A stretch of 64,000 bases of DNA from Alentia gelatinosa (taxonomy: Eukaryota; Annelida; Polychaeta; Phyllodocida; Polynoidae). The first letter of the stretch is position 1. Each line of letters starts with the position of its first letter. Below are positions 1 through 19,448 of the stretch, one piece after another. Position numbers and translations under genes: made by a program. Under the pieces are notes generated by a model that did no database searches, was not told the DNA's origin, and saw only the letters and a list, made by a program, of their open reading frames with translations. The DNA lies in NCBI GenBank assembly GCA_950022655.1, contig OX465583.1, positions 35,491,360-35,555,359 of the forward strand, given 5' to 3'.

Positions 1-690
1 CGAGTCCAACTTCAGACAAACCCTTAACCTCATGTAGGCTACTTCCTTACCTTCCTTAGACACGCCCTCAACTTCAGATTCACACTGAAACTCACCCGTA
101 TACATATACTTCCTCATTCTCAATATCAACCCCCATCCGCATTCAACCAAATATCACCAACCTCAGATCCACACGTCCCCACCTGCACCCTGAATAGGTC
201 TTGCGGATCAGAATAGCAAATACTTAAATATAGCTGGATCGAGAATCATATAAATAGATAATACTCCACGAGTTTCGATGCGCTACAATCGTCATCGAGG
301 CGAAGCTGATTGACGATTACAGTGCATCCAAACGAGTTGAATATTGTTTGTTTTACAATTCGAGTGCAACTTTGGATTTACCTCACCCCTCTTCGAGACA
401 TTAGAATAGTATCATATCAGAATAATTCAAATTACTTCACAAATCCAGTTAAGCTGTCAAAACTGTAAGTAGGGCACTGTAGTGCAACTAGAAAACGTGT
501 GATCTGTACTATTTGAGATGGGGGCTATGAAAAGGAAACAACTTGCATGTTATCATATAACTAGGAGCTAATGATATTTCCATTTACAATGGATGAGCGC
601 GGCACTTCTTAAGTACCATAAACTCTCACATATTAATTCCAATTTTCTGGGGTAGAGATCACCTTGTGTTGTATATCATGACCCTAAAAG
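1..690. other. intergenic, nothing recognised
   Basis: AT-rich sequence with no convincing reading frame, RNA gene or repeat that I can recognise. It ends where the 11-bp minisatellite begins. Confidence 0.5.
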
Positions 691-699
691 TTTTTTCAC

Positions 700-1605
700 A
701 AGACTGTTGCCAGACTTGTAAGACTGTTGCAAGACTGGTGCAAGACTGTTTTTTTACAAGACTGTGGTAAGGGTGTTGCCAGACTGTTGTAAGATTGTTG
801 TAAAGCTGACACTAGTAAGGCTGATTAAAGGCTGTTGCATGACTGTTGCAAGACTGTTGTAAGATTGGTATAAGACTTTGCAAGACTGTCGCCACCTGTT
901 GTAAGATTGTTGCAAGACTGTTGCAAACTGTTGTAAGATTGTTGCAAGACTCTTGTAAGATTGTTGTACAACCGATGCAAGACTCTTGTAAGATTGTTGT
1001 AAGTTTGATACAAGACTGTTGTAAGCCTGTTGTAAGACTGTTGTAAGGCCTATATGAGAATTGTTTCATATCAGCCTTACAACAGTCTAACAAGTCTTGC
1101 AACAGGCATACAGCAGTCTTGTATCAGCCTTACAACTATCTTACAACAGTCTCGTACCAGTCTTGTATTAGTCTTACAACAGTCTTAAAATGGTTTTGTG
1201 ACCATCTTACAAGAATCTTGCATCAGTCTAGCAACAGTCTTGTATTAGTCTTGCAACAGTTTTGTATTGGCCACAGTAAAGTATTACAATTCTTGTTTCA
1301 GCCTTACTACAATCTTGCAACAGTCTTGCAGCAGACTTGCAACAGTCTTACAACAGTCTTGCAACAGTCTTGCAACAGTCTTACAACAGTCTTGCAACAG
1401 TCATACAACAGTCTTGCAAGAGTCTTGCAACTGTCTTGTATTAGCCTTACAACAGTCTTACAACAGTCTTGCAACAGTCTTACAACAGTCTTGCAACAGT
1501 CATACAACAGTCTTGCAAGAGTCTTGCAACTGTCTTGTATTAGCCTTACAACAGTCTTGCAACAGTCTTGCAACAGTCTTGCAACAGACTTGCAACAAAG
1601 AAATG
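700..1605. repeat. 11-bp minisatellite arranged as a large palindrome
   Basis: The unit is about 11 bp (GCAACAGTCTT and variants). From about 700 to 1055 it reads as the AAGACTGTTGT strand. From about 1075 to 1600 it reads as the reverse complement. The turn-over lies near 1045-1080, where TTGTAAGGC is mirrored by GCCTTACAA around a short spacer that also contains ATATGA/TCATAT. Open frames on both strands with an 11-residue period (LTTVLQQSCNS-like) are a by-product: 11 is not a multiple of 3, so each frame repeats every 33 bp. I do not regard them as genes. Confidence 0.9.
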
Positions 1606-1610
1606 ATGTA

Positions 1611-2020
1611 GTTGTACATAGGGCCAGGTAGTAGGGATATATAACATATAAACTATGATTTTGTCTGGAAAAATGATGCCCTAATGACATAATGGGGCAA
1701 TACTAACTAAATCATTACATATAAACTATCGTTTTTTAAGTCCTTTAAAATAATACATGGCATTTGGCATCATTTTTACAGTCAGGGACCCGACATAAAT
1801 GGGTTAATGATGAATGATTGTTTGGTCTACGTTCACAGAAGAATAACTAGTAAAACAGGATTGTAGCTCTGCAGCATGCAGTCCCATCAGAAACCAGTAT
1901 GGGCACCAAATATTGTGATGTAAGACTAGCTAAACGTGGCCAGGCACAGCACCCAGGTAGGTCAGGGGACCTGTCCTGCAGGCAACAATGCTGGGGGGGC
2001 GTTGCATAAACCAGGAACGA
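1611..2020. other. spacer between two minisatellites
   Basis: No gene or element recognised in this stretch between the 11-bp and 15-bp arrays. Confidence 0.4.
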
Positions 2021-2021
2021 A

Positions 2022-3350
2022 AAAAACCTGGTTGGGCCGGGCCTGGTTGGGCCGTGCCTGGTTGGGCCGTGCCTGGTTGGGCCGTGCCTGGTTGGGCCGT
2101 GCCTGGTTGGGCCGTGCCTGGTTGGGCCGTGCCTGGTTGGGCCGTGCCTGGTTGGGCCGTGCCTGGTTGGGCCGTGCCTGGTTGGGCGGGGCCTGGTTGG
2201 GCGGGGCCTGGTTGGGCGGGGCCTGGTTGGGCGGGGCCTGGTTGGGCGGGGCCTGGTTGGGCGGGGCCTGGTTGGGCGGGGCCTGGTTGGGCGGGGCCTG
2301 GTTGGGCGGGGCCTGGTTGGGCGGGGCCTGGTTGGGCGGGGCCTGGTTGGGCGGGGCCTGGTTGGGCGGGGCCTGGTTGGGCGGGGCCTGGTTGGGCGGG
2401 GCCTGGTTGGGCGGGGCCTGGTTGGGCGGGGCCTGGTTGGGCCTGACCTGGTTGGGCCTGACCTGGTTGGGCCGGGCCTGGTTGGGCCGGGCCTGGTTGG
2501 GCCGGGCCTGGTGGGGCCGGGCCTGGTGGGGCCGGGCCGGGTTGGGCCGGGCCGGGTTGGGCCGGGCCTGGTTGGGCCGGGCCTGGTTGGGCCGGGCCTG
2601 GTTGGGCCGGGCCGGGTTGGGCCGGGCCTGGTTGGGCCGGGCCTGGTTGGGCCGGGCCTGGTTGGGCCGGGCCTGGTGGGGCCGGGCCTGGTGGGGCCAG
2701 GCCTGGTGGGGCCGGGCCTGGTGGGGCCGGGCCTGGTGGGGCCGGGCCTTGTTGGGCAGGGCCGTGCCTGGTTGGACGGGGCCGGGCCTGGTTGGGTGGG
2801 GCCGGGCCTGGTTGGGTGGGGCAGGGCCTGGTTGGGCAGGGCCGGGCCTGGTTGGGCAGGGCCGGGCCTGGTTGGGCGGGGCGGGGCCGGGCCGGGCCAG
2901 GCCGGGGCCTGGTTGGGCCGGGGCCTGGTTGGGCCGGGGCCTGGTTGGGCCGGGCTGGGCCGGGCTGGGTTGGGCCGGGCTGGGCCTGGTTGGGCCGGGC
3001 CTGGTTGGGCCGGGCCTGGTTGGGCCGGGCCTGGTTGGGCCGGGCCTGGTTGGGCCAGGCCTGGTTGGGCCGGGCCTGGTTGGGCCGGGCCTGGTTGGGC
3101 CGGGCCTGGTTGGGCCGGGCCTGGTTGGGCCGGGCCTGGTTGGGCCGGGCCTGGTTGGGCCGGGCCTGGTTGGGCCGGGCCTGGTTGGGCCGGGCCTGGT
3201 TGGGCCGGGCCTGGTTGGGCCGGGCCTGGTTGGGCCGGGCCTGGTTGGGCCGGGCCTGGTTGGGCCGGGCCTGGTTGGGCCGGGCCGGGCCTGGTTGGGC
3301 TGGGCCGGGCCGGGTTGGGCCTGGCCGGGTAGGGCCGGTGTTGGACCAGG
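2022..3350. repeat. GC-rich 15-bp minisatellite
   Basis: Nearly uninterrupted tandem copies of GCCTGGTTGGGCCGG with blocks of variants. GTTGGGCCGTGCCTG dominates about 2045-2185, GTTGGGCGGGGCCTG about 2185-2435, mixed GG/GT forms follow, and a homogeneous block lies at about 2990-3290. Because the unit is 5 codons long, all frames on both strands stay open and give spurious proteins of up to about 590 residues (AQPGP or WLGRA repeats). Nothing else supports coding. Confidence 0.95.
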
Positions 3351-3640
3351 CCAGGATTGTTGCCGGGCCAGGGTTGGGCTGGGCTGGGGACGGCCCGACC
3401 CGGCCCGGCCGGGGCCCGACTGGGGACCGGGGCCCGACTGGGGACTGGGACCCGACTGGGGACCGGGGCCCGACTGGGGACTGGGGACGGCCCAACCGGG
3501 GACAGCCCAAACAGGGACAGCCCGACCGGGTATGGCCCAACTGGGGACAGCCCGACCGGGTATGGCCCAACTGGGGACGGCCCAACCAGTGATGGCCCGA
3601 CCAGGGACAGCCCGACCGGGGACGACCGGGGACGATAGCT
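3350..3640. repeat. diverged flank of the 15-bp minisatellite
   Basis: Shorter, related GC-rich units continue the array. CCCGACTGGGGACCGGGG-type copies lie at about 3415-3490, and a unit of about 32 bp containing CCGACCGGGTATGGCCCAAC recurs at about 3520-3580. They look like degenerate edge repeats. Confidence 0.7.
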
Positions 3641-3749
3641 AATCCTAGTTTATTGACAAAACCCCCACCAAAACACCGAGTATGCAATAACTTATTTTTA
3701 AATTTGTCCAACTAATTTTTAAATTAGGCCAAAAAAGGAGAAATTAAAA

Positions 3750-3896
3750 AATAGTGCTTTATTCGTAGGAACCAAATACTGGAATAAACTCACAGCAGAA
3801 ACCCAAAAAATAGTTAAGATGGACAACTTCAAGACGAACATGAAAACAAATTTGCTGAACATATTCACACAGGAAGAGTTGGAATTATTTGATTAA
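3750..3896 (+). pseudogene. C-terminal tail of a LINE-type reverse transcriptase
   Basis: A short open stretch ending in TAA reads KYWNKLTAETQKIVKMDNFK and then KTNMKTNLLNIF. A tryptophan-asparagine-K-L motif followed by a K-x-N-x-K-x-x-LL end is the usual C-terminus of non-LTR (LINE) endonuclease/RT proteins. Only the last 45 or so codons are present, as expected for a 5'-truncated LINE copy. Family assignment is by motif memory only. Confidence 0.45.
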
Positions 3897-4650
3897 AATT
3901 AATAGGACTGAATATAGTAATGTTGTCATTAGATAACAGATTATAATATATTTCTATAAGAAATCTATGGTTGTCAGTAGATAATATGGTATAAGTAGTT
4001 ATCATTATACTAAATGGTTGTAAGCATATAATCATTGGAAAACTAGATGATGGTGATATATTAACTGTAGAATGATATCAAACTATCTCAAATCGAGAGC
4101 TTTATATGAAAATTATGTATGTGTGTACTAGTTTATCATGTGTATGATTGTGTGTTGTGTCCTGTATCTTGTTTGACCATTACTGGGAAGAACGTCCTTG
4201 GACGACAGTGTGTATCTGTCTATCTTGATATTTTCCAGACGTAGTGATGTAAGGTTATGAGTGGAGGGGTCAGTGCACTCTGTTAACATCTAGCGATAAC
4301 ATCATGAACTATTGTTTGTCACAACTTTGTATCTAGATCCGGTAATTCGACACTCATGTAGTGACCGCCATATTGACATACATGTACTTTCCTGAATACA
4401 CGTCTCAAATATTAACATCTCAAGTGTTTTATCATGGTAACCCTGTAAGTCAGAAGAAAGGCATCCTTTGTCTGGATAACATGATGACTCAAAATCTGTG
4501 ACTAGAGGTCATATGGAGGGCGTATACGCCTGTAATTTAGTGCAATTTGGTCCAAGTGGCTGTAAACAAATTTGGCTATTGACATTTGCAGAGGCTAAAG
4601 TAAGTCATTGATTCCATCACTGTCACATCAAGTCCCTGTCAGTGTCTGTC
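3897..4650. other. possible LINE 3' UTR, then possible 5' LTR/leader of the gypsy element
   Basis: AT-rich and non-coding. Part of 4130-4440 may be the LTR of the downstream Ty3/gypsy element, but no matching 3' copy is visible in the window, so this cannot be shown. Confidence 0.3.
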
Positions 4651-4659
4651 TTTTGAGTC

Positions 4660-5580
4660 ATGGCTGAACATTATTATAAAATGGCATCAACCATAGATTG
4701 GAATTTCAGCGAAGCATATTTTCAATTCAAGCTATGGAAAAGAGACGTAGAGAGAATTTTGGGTGGACCACTTAATGATAGATGAGAAAATGTTGAGGTC
4801 AATTACATATACATATGGGGTGGGCCCCATGCCAAATAGTTAGTGGATGCATGGGTGAATGAGGTGCCAGACACCGGCATCACGACTTCAGGTTGCGTCC
4901 TCCCTGTACTGGAGTCATATCTGACCCACACTACCTTCTTCAGAGAAGCCAGGAAAGACTTCTACAGTATCAAACAGAAACCAGATGAGAGCACTACAGC
5001 TTCTTATTCAAGACTAATGGACAACCAACATCAAGCAAACTTTCCCGCAGGTATAAACTTTTTAGTTGTGGACAAGCTCATTCATGGCTACAGCAATCAA
5101 GACTGCAGAAGGAAACTTATGTCAAGGGGTGCAGATGTAACAGCTTATTACTGTCTAGATGTCATGTGTAAATTTGAGGCTGTCAATGTCACAATGAAGT
5201 GTTTATATGAAGGAAAGTCCTACACCTAAAGTCAATGCAGCATATAGTGACCCAATGCGGAAATCTCAAGCCAAGGCTCAATGAAGCAAACCACCCAAGA
5301 AGTCACATGGGAAACTAGAGAGGAAGTGTTCCTGGTGTGGCAGATATAATGATACAAGAGAAAAATGCCCAGAAAATAACTATGTCTGCAACTTCTGCAA
5401 GAAAGATAGATACTGGAAGAAAACTTGCATCAAAACGAAATCAGCATCCAGGTCATCACATTCCAAAAAGCAGCACATGCTACATGCAGACTCCAAAGAG
5501 TACAGTGTCTCTGATGCTGACTATGACGTCGCAACTCTCTCAGCATCTGTCAATACAGTGAAATCAGCCCTGAGGCCCTG
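4660..5580 (+). pseudogene. gypsy gag fragment with degenerate zinc knuckles
   Basis: The frame opens at an ATG near 4661 (MAEHYYKMAST). It is broken near 4785 and 4840, then runs on as a gag-like helical region to 5229. A second frame at about 5300-5580 holds two nucleocapsid-type knuckles, CSWCGRYNDTREKC and CNFCKKDRYWKKTC, in which the usual histidine is lost. The paired C-x2-C layout is typical of mag-like Ty3/gypsy elements. Non-functional. Confidence 0.65.
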
Positions 5581-6059
5581 AAGTCCTAGCGGAAGTCGAG
5601 TTTCACAGCCAAGAGGATTCATTAGTAAATTATGGCAAAGACAACACTGGAGCCATGGTAAACTGTATTCCAGACTCAATGCTTGATGACATAGGAATCT
5701 CAAGAGTTCATCTACAATGTTATACTCAGTGGCGCATCGAAGAAAGTCCTAAAGAATGGCAGATTCGTAGAGTTAGAGGTAATGTGCAACGTGATATGCA
5801 ACAAAGTGCAATTCTACGTCACCGACTCTACAAAGGAAGTTCTTCTAGGCCTAAAGTTCTTCACAAGATTACAGCTGGTTGAGATAGCAGAGACCTGCAT
5901 TCAGCTTGAGGTAACAGCTAAGTTTGTAGAGGATACAAAAATGAAAATAAAGGATCAAAAAGGTGCACATGACAGATGTCAACGCTGTCCACATCTTGGA
6001 GGTAACTGAGGCTGACTTCATTTCCCTCAGCATGAAGTAGCAGATATAATCATATCACT

Positions 6060-6775
6060 GGGAAAGAAGACAGGAGATCCCCTAGAACACCTCAAACTCA
6101 TCTTTTCTGAGTCTTTCAACTGCAAGGTAGGAAGATTCAATGGTGAGGTTGAGCTTAAGCTCACCATGGACTCCAAGCCTATCCAGTTACCTCCAAGAGC
6201 TGTACCACAGATCATAATGCTGAAGCTAAAGGCTGAGCTTGTATCATCTGACAGTTCCCGGAACCGACCAAATAGGTTCATAATCTAGTTCTGGTAATAA
6301 AGAAGGACGGCTCACTCTGCATCTGTCTAGACTCTTGACTTCTCAACAAGTATCAGGTCAGGAATGTGCACTATACAGCATCGTAGCAAGATGTCAAACA
6401 TAGCTTCAAAAACACATTATACTACTTGGAGTTAAATACAAAATGTGGTAATTGGGCTAAACCTCTGAGTGAAGACAGCCAGTTCCTCACAGCCTTCAAT
6501 ATCCCATTTAAGAAGTACTGTATCGTTCACCTGCCATTCGGTTTATCAGTACCAGCAGAGATCTTATGCGAAGTAATGGACCATGCTTTGTCAGCCATTC
6601 CTGGCATAAAGAGCCAGACTCAAATTCAACCCTGACAAATGTTTTATCAAAAAGCAAGAAGTGGAGTATTTTGGACAAATCTTGACTCCCCAAGGTGTTT
6701 GCCCATGTCCCAAGAAAGTCTGTAACATCATCAGACTAGCTGCACCAACTGACCAATATGATGACTTTAAAGCTT
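6060..6775 (+). pseudogene. gypsy reverse transcriptase, catalytic segment deleted
   Basis: The RT region includes LELNTKCGNWAKPLSEDSQF, then a run ending LPFGLSVPAEILCEVM, corresponding to RT motifs A and B. After SAIPGI (about 6605) the frame shifts and resumes at KFNPDKCFIKKQEVEYFGQI. The stretch that should carry the YxDD active site and its following helix is missing, by about 35-40 residues. The polymerase is therefore dead. Confidence 0.75.
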
Positions 6776-6785
6776 CCTAGGTACA

Positions 6786-7283
6786 GTGAATTTCATGTCT
6801 ACCTTTATCCCAAATATGTCTAAGAAGTCTCATCTGATGAGATCACTCCTCAAGAAAGACGTCATTTTTAACTGGACAAGTGATATGCAACTTGAGTTCA
6901 AGACCATCAGGAAGTGTATCACCCAAAACAGACAACTTGTCCACTACGATCCAAAGAAGCCTGCCACCATCAAGACCAATGTATCAATGAAAAGTCTAGG
7001 CACCGTGCTACTGCAAGATGGTAGACCAATCATATTTCTCATTAAGTCTCTAATATGGACAGAATCTGATTACTGCTACATAGAGAGGGAGCTTCTGGCA
7101 GTTCTATTTGCTTGTGATATGCTGCATATCTACACATTTGGTTGTCCTATCACCCCTAATATGGATCGTAAGCTGCTGGAGAACATGTTCCAGAAACCTG
7201 TATCTCTAGCTCCTGCTAGACCCCAGCACATGCTGCTCAGATTGGCAAATTATGACCTGAACATCCAGTATGTCAGAGCATAA
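6786..7283 (+). pseudogene. gypsy RNase H domain
   Basis: An open run of 165 codons with the RNase H signature: TNVSMKSLGTVLLQDGRPI, in which the first catalytic Asp of a TDAS-type motif reads Asn, then YIERELLAVLFACDMLHIY. The end, LRLANYDLNIQYVRA, matches the tether that follows RNase H in gypsy pol. Degenerate. Confidence 0.75.
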
Positions 7284-7373
7284 CATGTTCTCCTTGCCGA
7301 TACCCTGTCTCACCTGATAGAACCAAGCAATGACCGAGAGATTCCAGGACTTGATGTTGGAATAGCCTAGGTC

Positions 7374-7795
7374 ATGACCCTCAATCCTACCCAACTGGAG
7401 AAGCTCCAGGAAGTAACCAAATCTGACCCCACTCTGATCACTAGTCAACAAGACATCAATGAGACACTCTATCCCTACTGGTACCTCCAAGATGAACTGA
7501 CCATCATGGATGGACTTGTAATGATATTGTCGCCACTGAGCTCCGAGAATACACTCTTCAGAGACATCACGTAGGACACCACAGTCGACTTGCCATGCTT
7601 TGTTGCACTAGAGGAACCATCTTCTGGCCAGGCATCCAAGAAGATATTACCAGGATCTCACTTGGATGTGATCATTGCCAGAAACATGCCAGGAAGAGTG
7701 CAAGACCTTCAGCATGCCAGATGTCAACTACCCGACAAATGGAACTTTTGTGTTTTGTCGTGCATTATATTAATGTGCCAGATCAGGTAGTGTAA
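7374..7795 (+). pseudogene. gypsy integrase N-terminal zinc-binding fragment
   Basis: A 66-codon run to 7574 is followed by a frame from about 7595 that reads FWPGIQEDITRISLGCDHCQ. This is the W-P-G-x4-I and C-x2-C part of the H2C2 integrase zinc finger. The sequence loses similarity near 7795 and no D,D-35-E catalytic core follows. Confidence 0.65.
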
Positions 7796-8950
7796 ATAAA
7801 TGACATGCTTGGATTCCATAGCAACTCACTCGAAATTTTGATGGACAACCCCTATTGAAAAAATATTTCCATTTTTTATATTTCATAAGCTTTAAATTGG
7901 TATATAACACTTATTATATATGAGAGAATTAGGGATTGTATCAAAAAGTATTTCTGACGGTATAGACATCATATTCTAAGGCTTACTGACATGAATTAGG
8001 TAGTGCAACACCTTTAAGGACGTTTGAAGGCATATCGGACAATTTGGCTTGAAAATTAAAACTCATGTCAATTTCCTGAAAATCTAATATGGTAATCTCC
8101 AGGTATTGTGGAACACATTTTTAACTTAAAGATCGGGGGTCACCGTGCTTGTTTTTGATTTAGAGATCAATGATTATGCCTATCACAAAAGGACACTGAC
8201 ACCGGACACCTGGTGACCAGGAGTGTGCATAGAGTGTGCACAGAGATAATAATAAGAAGAATAGGATATAGAAATTCTATAAAGTTGATTTTCACCTAGT
8301 AAAGCCCATATCATATTCTCAACATTTTCAGAGACTATAATAGCTAGGTGCATAGTACTACACATACCGGTATCATTACATTGGCCTAGATGTCTTCCCG
8401 CCACCGTTTGTCTGCTAATGAACCAATTAGGGTCATCACAATCAACCATGTGACAGGCCAGAACCAGTGGGTGCCTTGCTTTGAAGGTGACCGGAATAAA
8501 TTATCTCACACGCCCACCGCAGGCCGAGAAGACGCCGCCACATACCAACAGTCGCTCACGCAGATCGCACGTCAACGAACACATACCGGTATCAATCTTG
8601 AAATATATATAGGTCGATCAGCGTCCTTATTTTTGAAAGAATTGAAGAAAACCATATTTTTCAGTACATTTCCAATGTGAGTCAAGCAAATGTTAATTCC
8701 TCTATTTCACCTATATCAAGATTGGATAAACTGAACAAAACGTCAAATCTACATGTTTGGCATTAAAATAAAGCACAAGGAACCAGTTTTGACTGGTAAT
8801 ACAGGTGTTGCCATTCAGCGCCCCCTAACAGCCCACTGTCTAGTTATGCGGCCGCTCGGACAAACACCGCGAGTCTGCAGCTATGCCTACATGTAGAGAC
8901 ATACAGCAATAACACCTAAAGTGTGAACGGTGGGTGTGATAGCAGGAGTA
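7796..8950. other. intergenic, no gene recognised
   Basis: AT-rich sequence with no supportable gene. GGCATATCGGACAATTTGG near 8030 recurs inverted near 9750 (AATTGTCCGATATGC), so part may belong to a dispersed repeat. Confidence 0.35.
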
Positions 8951-8952
8951 GA

Positions 8953-9096
8953 GGGAAACTATGTTCCGGTGAAAGGAAGTCAAAGTTACGAGGTAAGGCT
9001 TGGAAAAATTACTGCCCAAGGCCCTGGCCGCGGGCAGTAATTTTTCCAAGCCTTACCGAGTAATTTTGACTTCCTTTCACTGGTACTTGGTTTCCC
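8953..9096. repeat. long imperfect hairpin (foldback repeat)
   Basis: The left arm (8953-9017) and right arm (about 9032-9096) are reverse complements around a loop of about 14 bases. The inner stem pairs GGTAAGGCTTGG..ACTGCCC with GGGCAGT..CCAAGCCTTACC almost perfectly. The outer stem pairs GTGAAAGGAAGTCAAA with TTTTGACTTCCTTTCAC, then GGGAAAC with GTTTCCC. It is a MITE-like or recent foldback structure. Confidence 0.85.
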
Positions 9097-9149
9097 TATT
9101 CCTATATACCTTCAAATGTGGTTTAATAAGAGACAATCTGATTGGTCTA

Positions 9150-9209
9150 AATGTCAACCTTGGGTAGTATACGGCAACCTTGGGTAGTATACCAACCTTG
9201 GGTAGTATC
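9150..9209. repeat. short tandem triplet of CAACCTTGGGTAGTATA
   Basis: Three direct copies of CAACCTTGGGTAGTATA lie head to tail with slightly different spacers. Confidence 0.7.
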
Positions 9210-10290
9210 AGATAGTTACTCCACCCCCCAGAGCGTGGTGTAAGCAAAGAGTGTACAGCCATAGGTATATAGGAATGTTGTTTTTTGACAGATTAAATTG
9301 CTGGAACAAACTTTAAAAGTATTGTATCAACGAGTCTGCTCTGTCTAAACTTTATAGTTGATTTATCTTGGTTTTAACTCGGAGAAAGATAAGCATATTA
9401 TAGCTAGGCCTGCCAATGTATTATTGTGTATACAAGTTGGGTATACCTGTGTTATCTAAGCTATATCTAATGTATACATATTGAGTTGAAATACCGTACA
9501 TGTATGACATACCAAATTGGAGCTGGAATACCATAGAATACAGTGCAATCACGTTTATCTCTATCGGAAAGATGTACATGGGTGTTATAAATGTATTATT
9601 TTCATAAATTCAGTGATCAAATGCTAAAGTATATGTTGCCAGGGGTGTGTTTGGCTGCAAGCATTCCGTAACCACGTAGATAACGTGCGACACCGACCTA
9701 TGGAAAAGGGTCTATTGACAATATTCAAATATCACCTGGTGGCGCCACCGTAAATTGTCCGATATGCTTTTGGCCGCTGATTGACCAGACGTTCATAAAT
9801 GACATCATCTTACATCACTCGCCATTGTGTAGTATTGACACATTACTATTAGTTGTTATCGTCGCATATATGTTTTTTCAATGTTATTCCTACAGTCACG
9901 GACTTGAAGTTGAATACAACTTGTAATGTAAGTTGTACGAGGGGTGAGAACAAATGTGTTTAATCTTACTAGGCTACTTGAAAGTGAAACTAGCAACTAG
10001 TAGCATCAGTATGGCTTACCTGTGTCATGGACATACAAACTTACCGGTACGGTACTTTATATACACTGTCCATGAATGTGTTGCTGCAACTGATTGCGAC
10101 TATTTGGGCCCAAAACACTATAAATACGTTAGTACATATGTAATGCTTCCAGGGACCACTTCGCGCGGCTGATGGTCCGCCACAACTCCACCGAGTCCCC
10201 CTAGCGGATGACTGAGGAACCAGCGAATGCTGCCTTCTGCCGAGTAAACGGGTAAGATCGGTCGTACTTTTTACACGGTGGTGGTCTTGC
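9210..10290. other. intergenic, upstream of RIOK2
   Basis: No gene or element recognised. The distal promoter of RIOK2 would lie at its right-hand end. Confidence 0.35.
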
Positions 10291-10292
10291 AC

Positions 10293-10300
10293 ACTTCCGG
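10293..10300 (+). promoter_or_regulatory. ETS-type promoter motif upstream of RIOK2
   Basis: ACTTCCGG lies 80 bp before the RIOK2 start codon. This motif binds ETS/GABP factors and is common in TATA-less housekeeping promoters, which suits RIOK2. Single-motif evidence only. Confidence 0.35.
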
Positions 10301-10379
10301 CCACACAGCACGTGTATTTACTTCTGAGAAGCCGTGTTTGATATGTTTACTGTTTATTAGTTTGCCACCCAACGCAGAC

Positions 10380-18943
<8,564 letters not shown>

Positions 18944-19448
18944 GTCATTGGGTGCTGCTTCTTTAACATTAATCCTTTGTAAGGGAGTATTTGTTTATGG
19001 ATAGGTGTTACCACAGAATTGGTAATACTGAAATTGTGGATTTTATTGTTCTTATACCCTGCCGAACATGTATAGTACTCATATGAATATTAAATGAAAT
19101 ACTGTGAAATAACTGTAAATATCTAATAAATCATAACAAATAAAATGAATTCATGTATTTCTTTTCCTACCACCAGAGAACATATTGTTTATGGTCAAGT
19201 CGTTACTTTTTGTCGATAGATCTACCTCATAACAGCAGAACAACAATAATAGGAGGCTACTTTTGAACACAGTAGTTGGGGCATATGATTGCTGATTCAG
19301 TCATAACGTCTGTTAGCTCAAATGGAGAATGAGTAACACACATAGAAGAAATACAATCTTTTAATGAATGCAGATTCAGCTTTGCCAAATATATATCAAT
19401 TATTGTATGTAAGATATTTCATTTTTTGGGGTTTTTATAATGTGACTT

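Larger units (their letters stand above)
4655..7795 (+). mobile_element. decayed Ty3/gypsy LTR retrotransposon
   Basis: Fragments appear in the order gag, zinc knuckles, reverse transcriptase, RNase H and integrase N-terminus, all on the + strand in shifting frames with many stops. This is the gag-pol order of Ty3/gypsy elements. The integrase core, envelope and a 3' LTR are not found, so the copy is truncated after the integrase zinc-binding region. Mutation load and internal deletions show it is old and inactive. Confidence 0.8.

Noticed and set aside
812..1690. Overlapping frames of 60-170 codons with LTTVLQQSCNS-type repeats
   Set aside because: They are translations of the 11-bp minisatellite, open on both strands at once.
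1930..3711. Open frames of up to about 590 codons on both strands rich in AQPGP or WLGRA repeats
   Set aside because: They exist because the 15-bp unit is a multiple of three and has no stop in any frame. There is no start context, splice context or domain.
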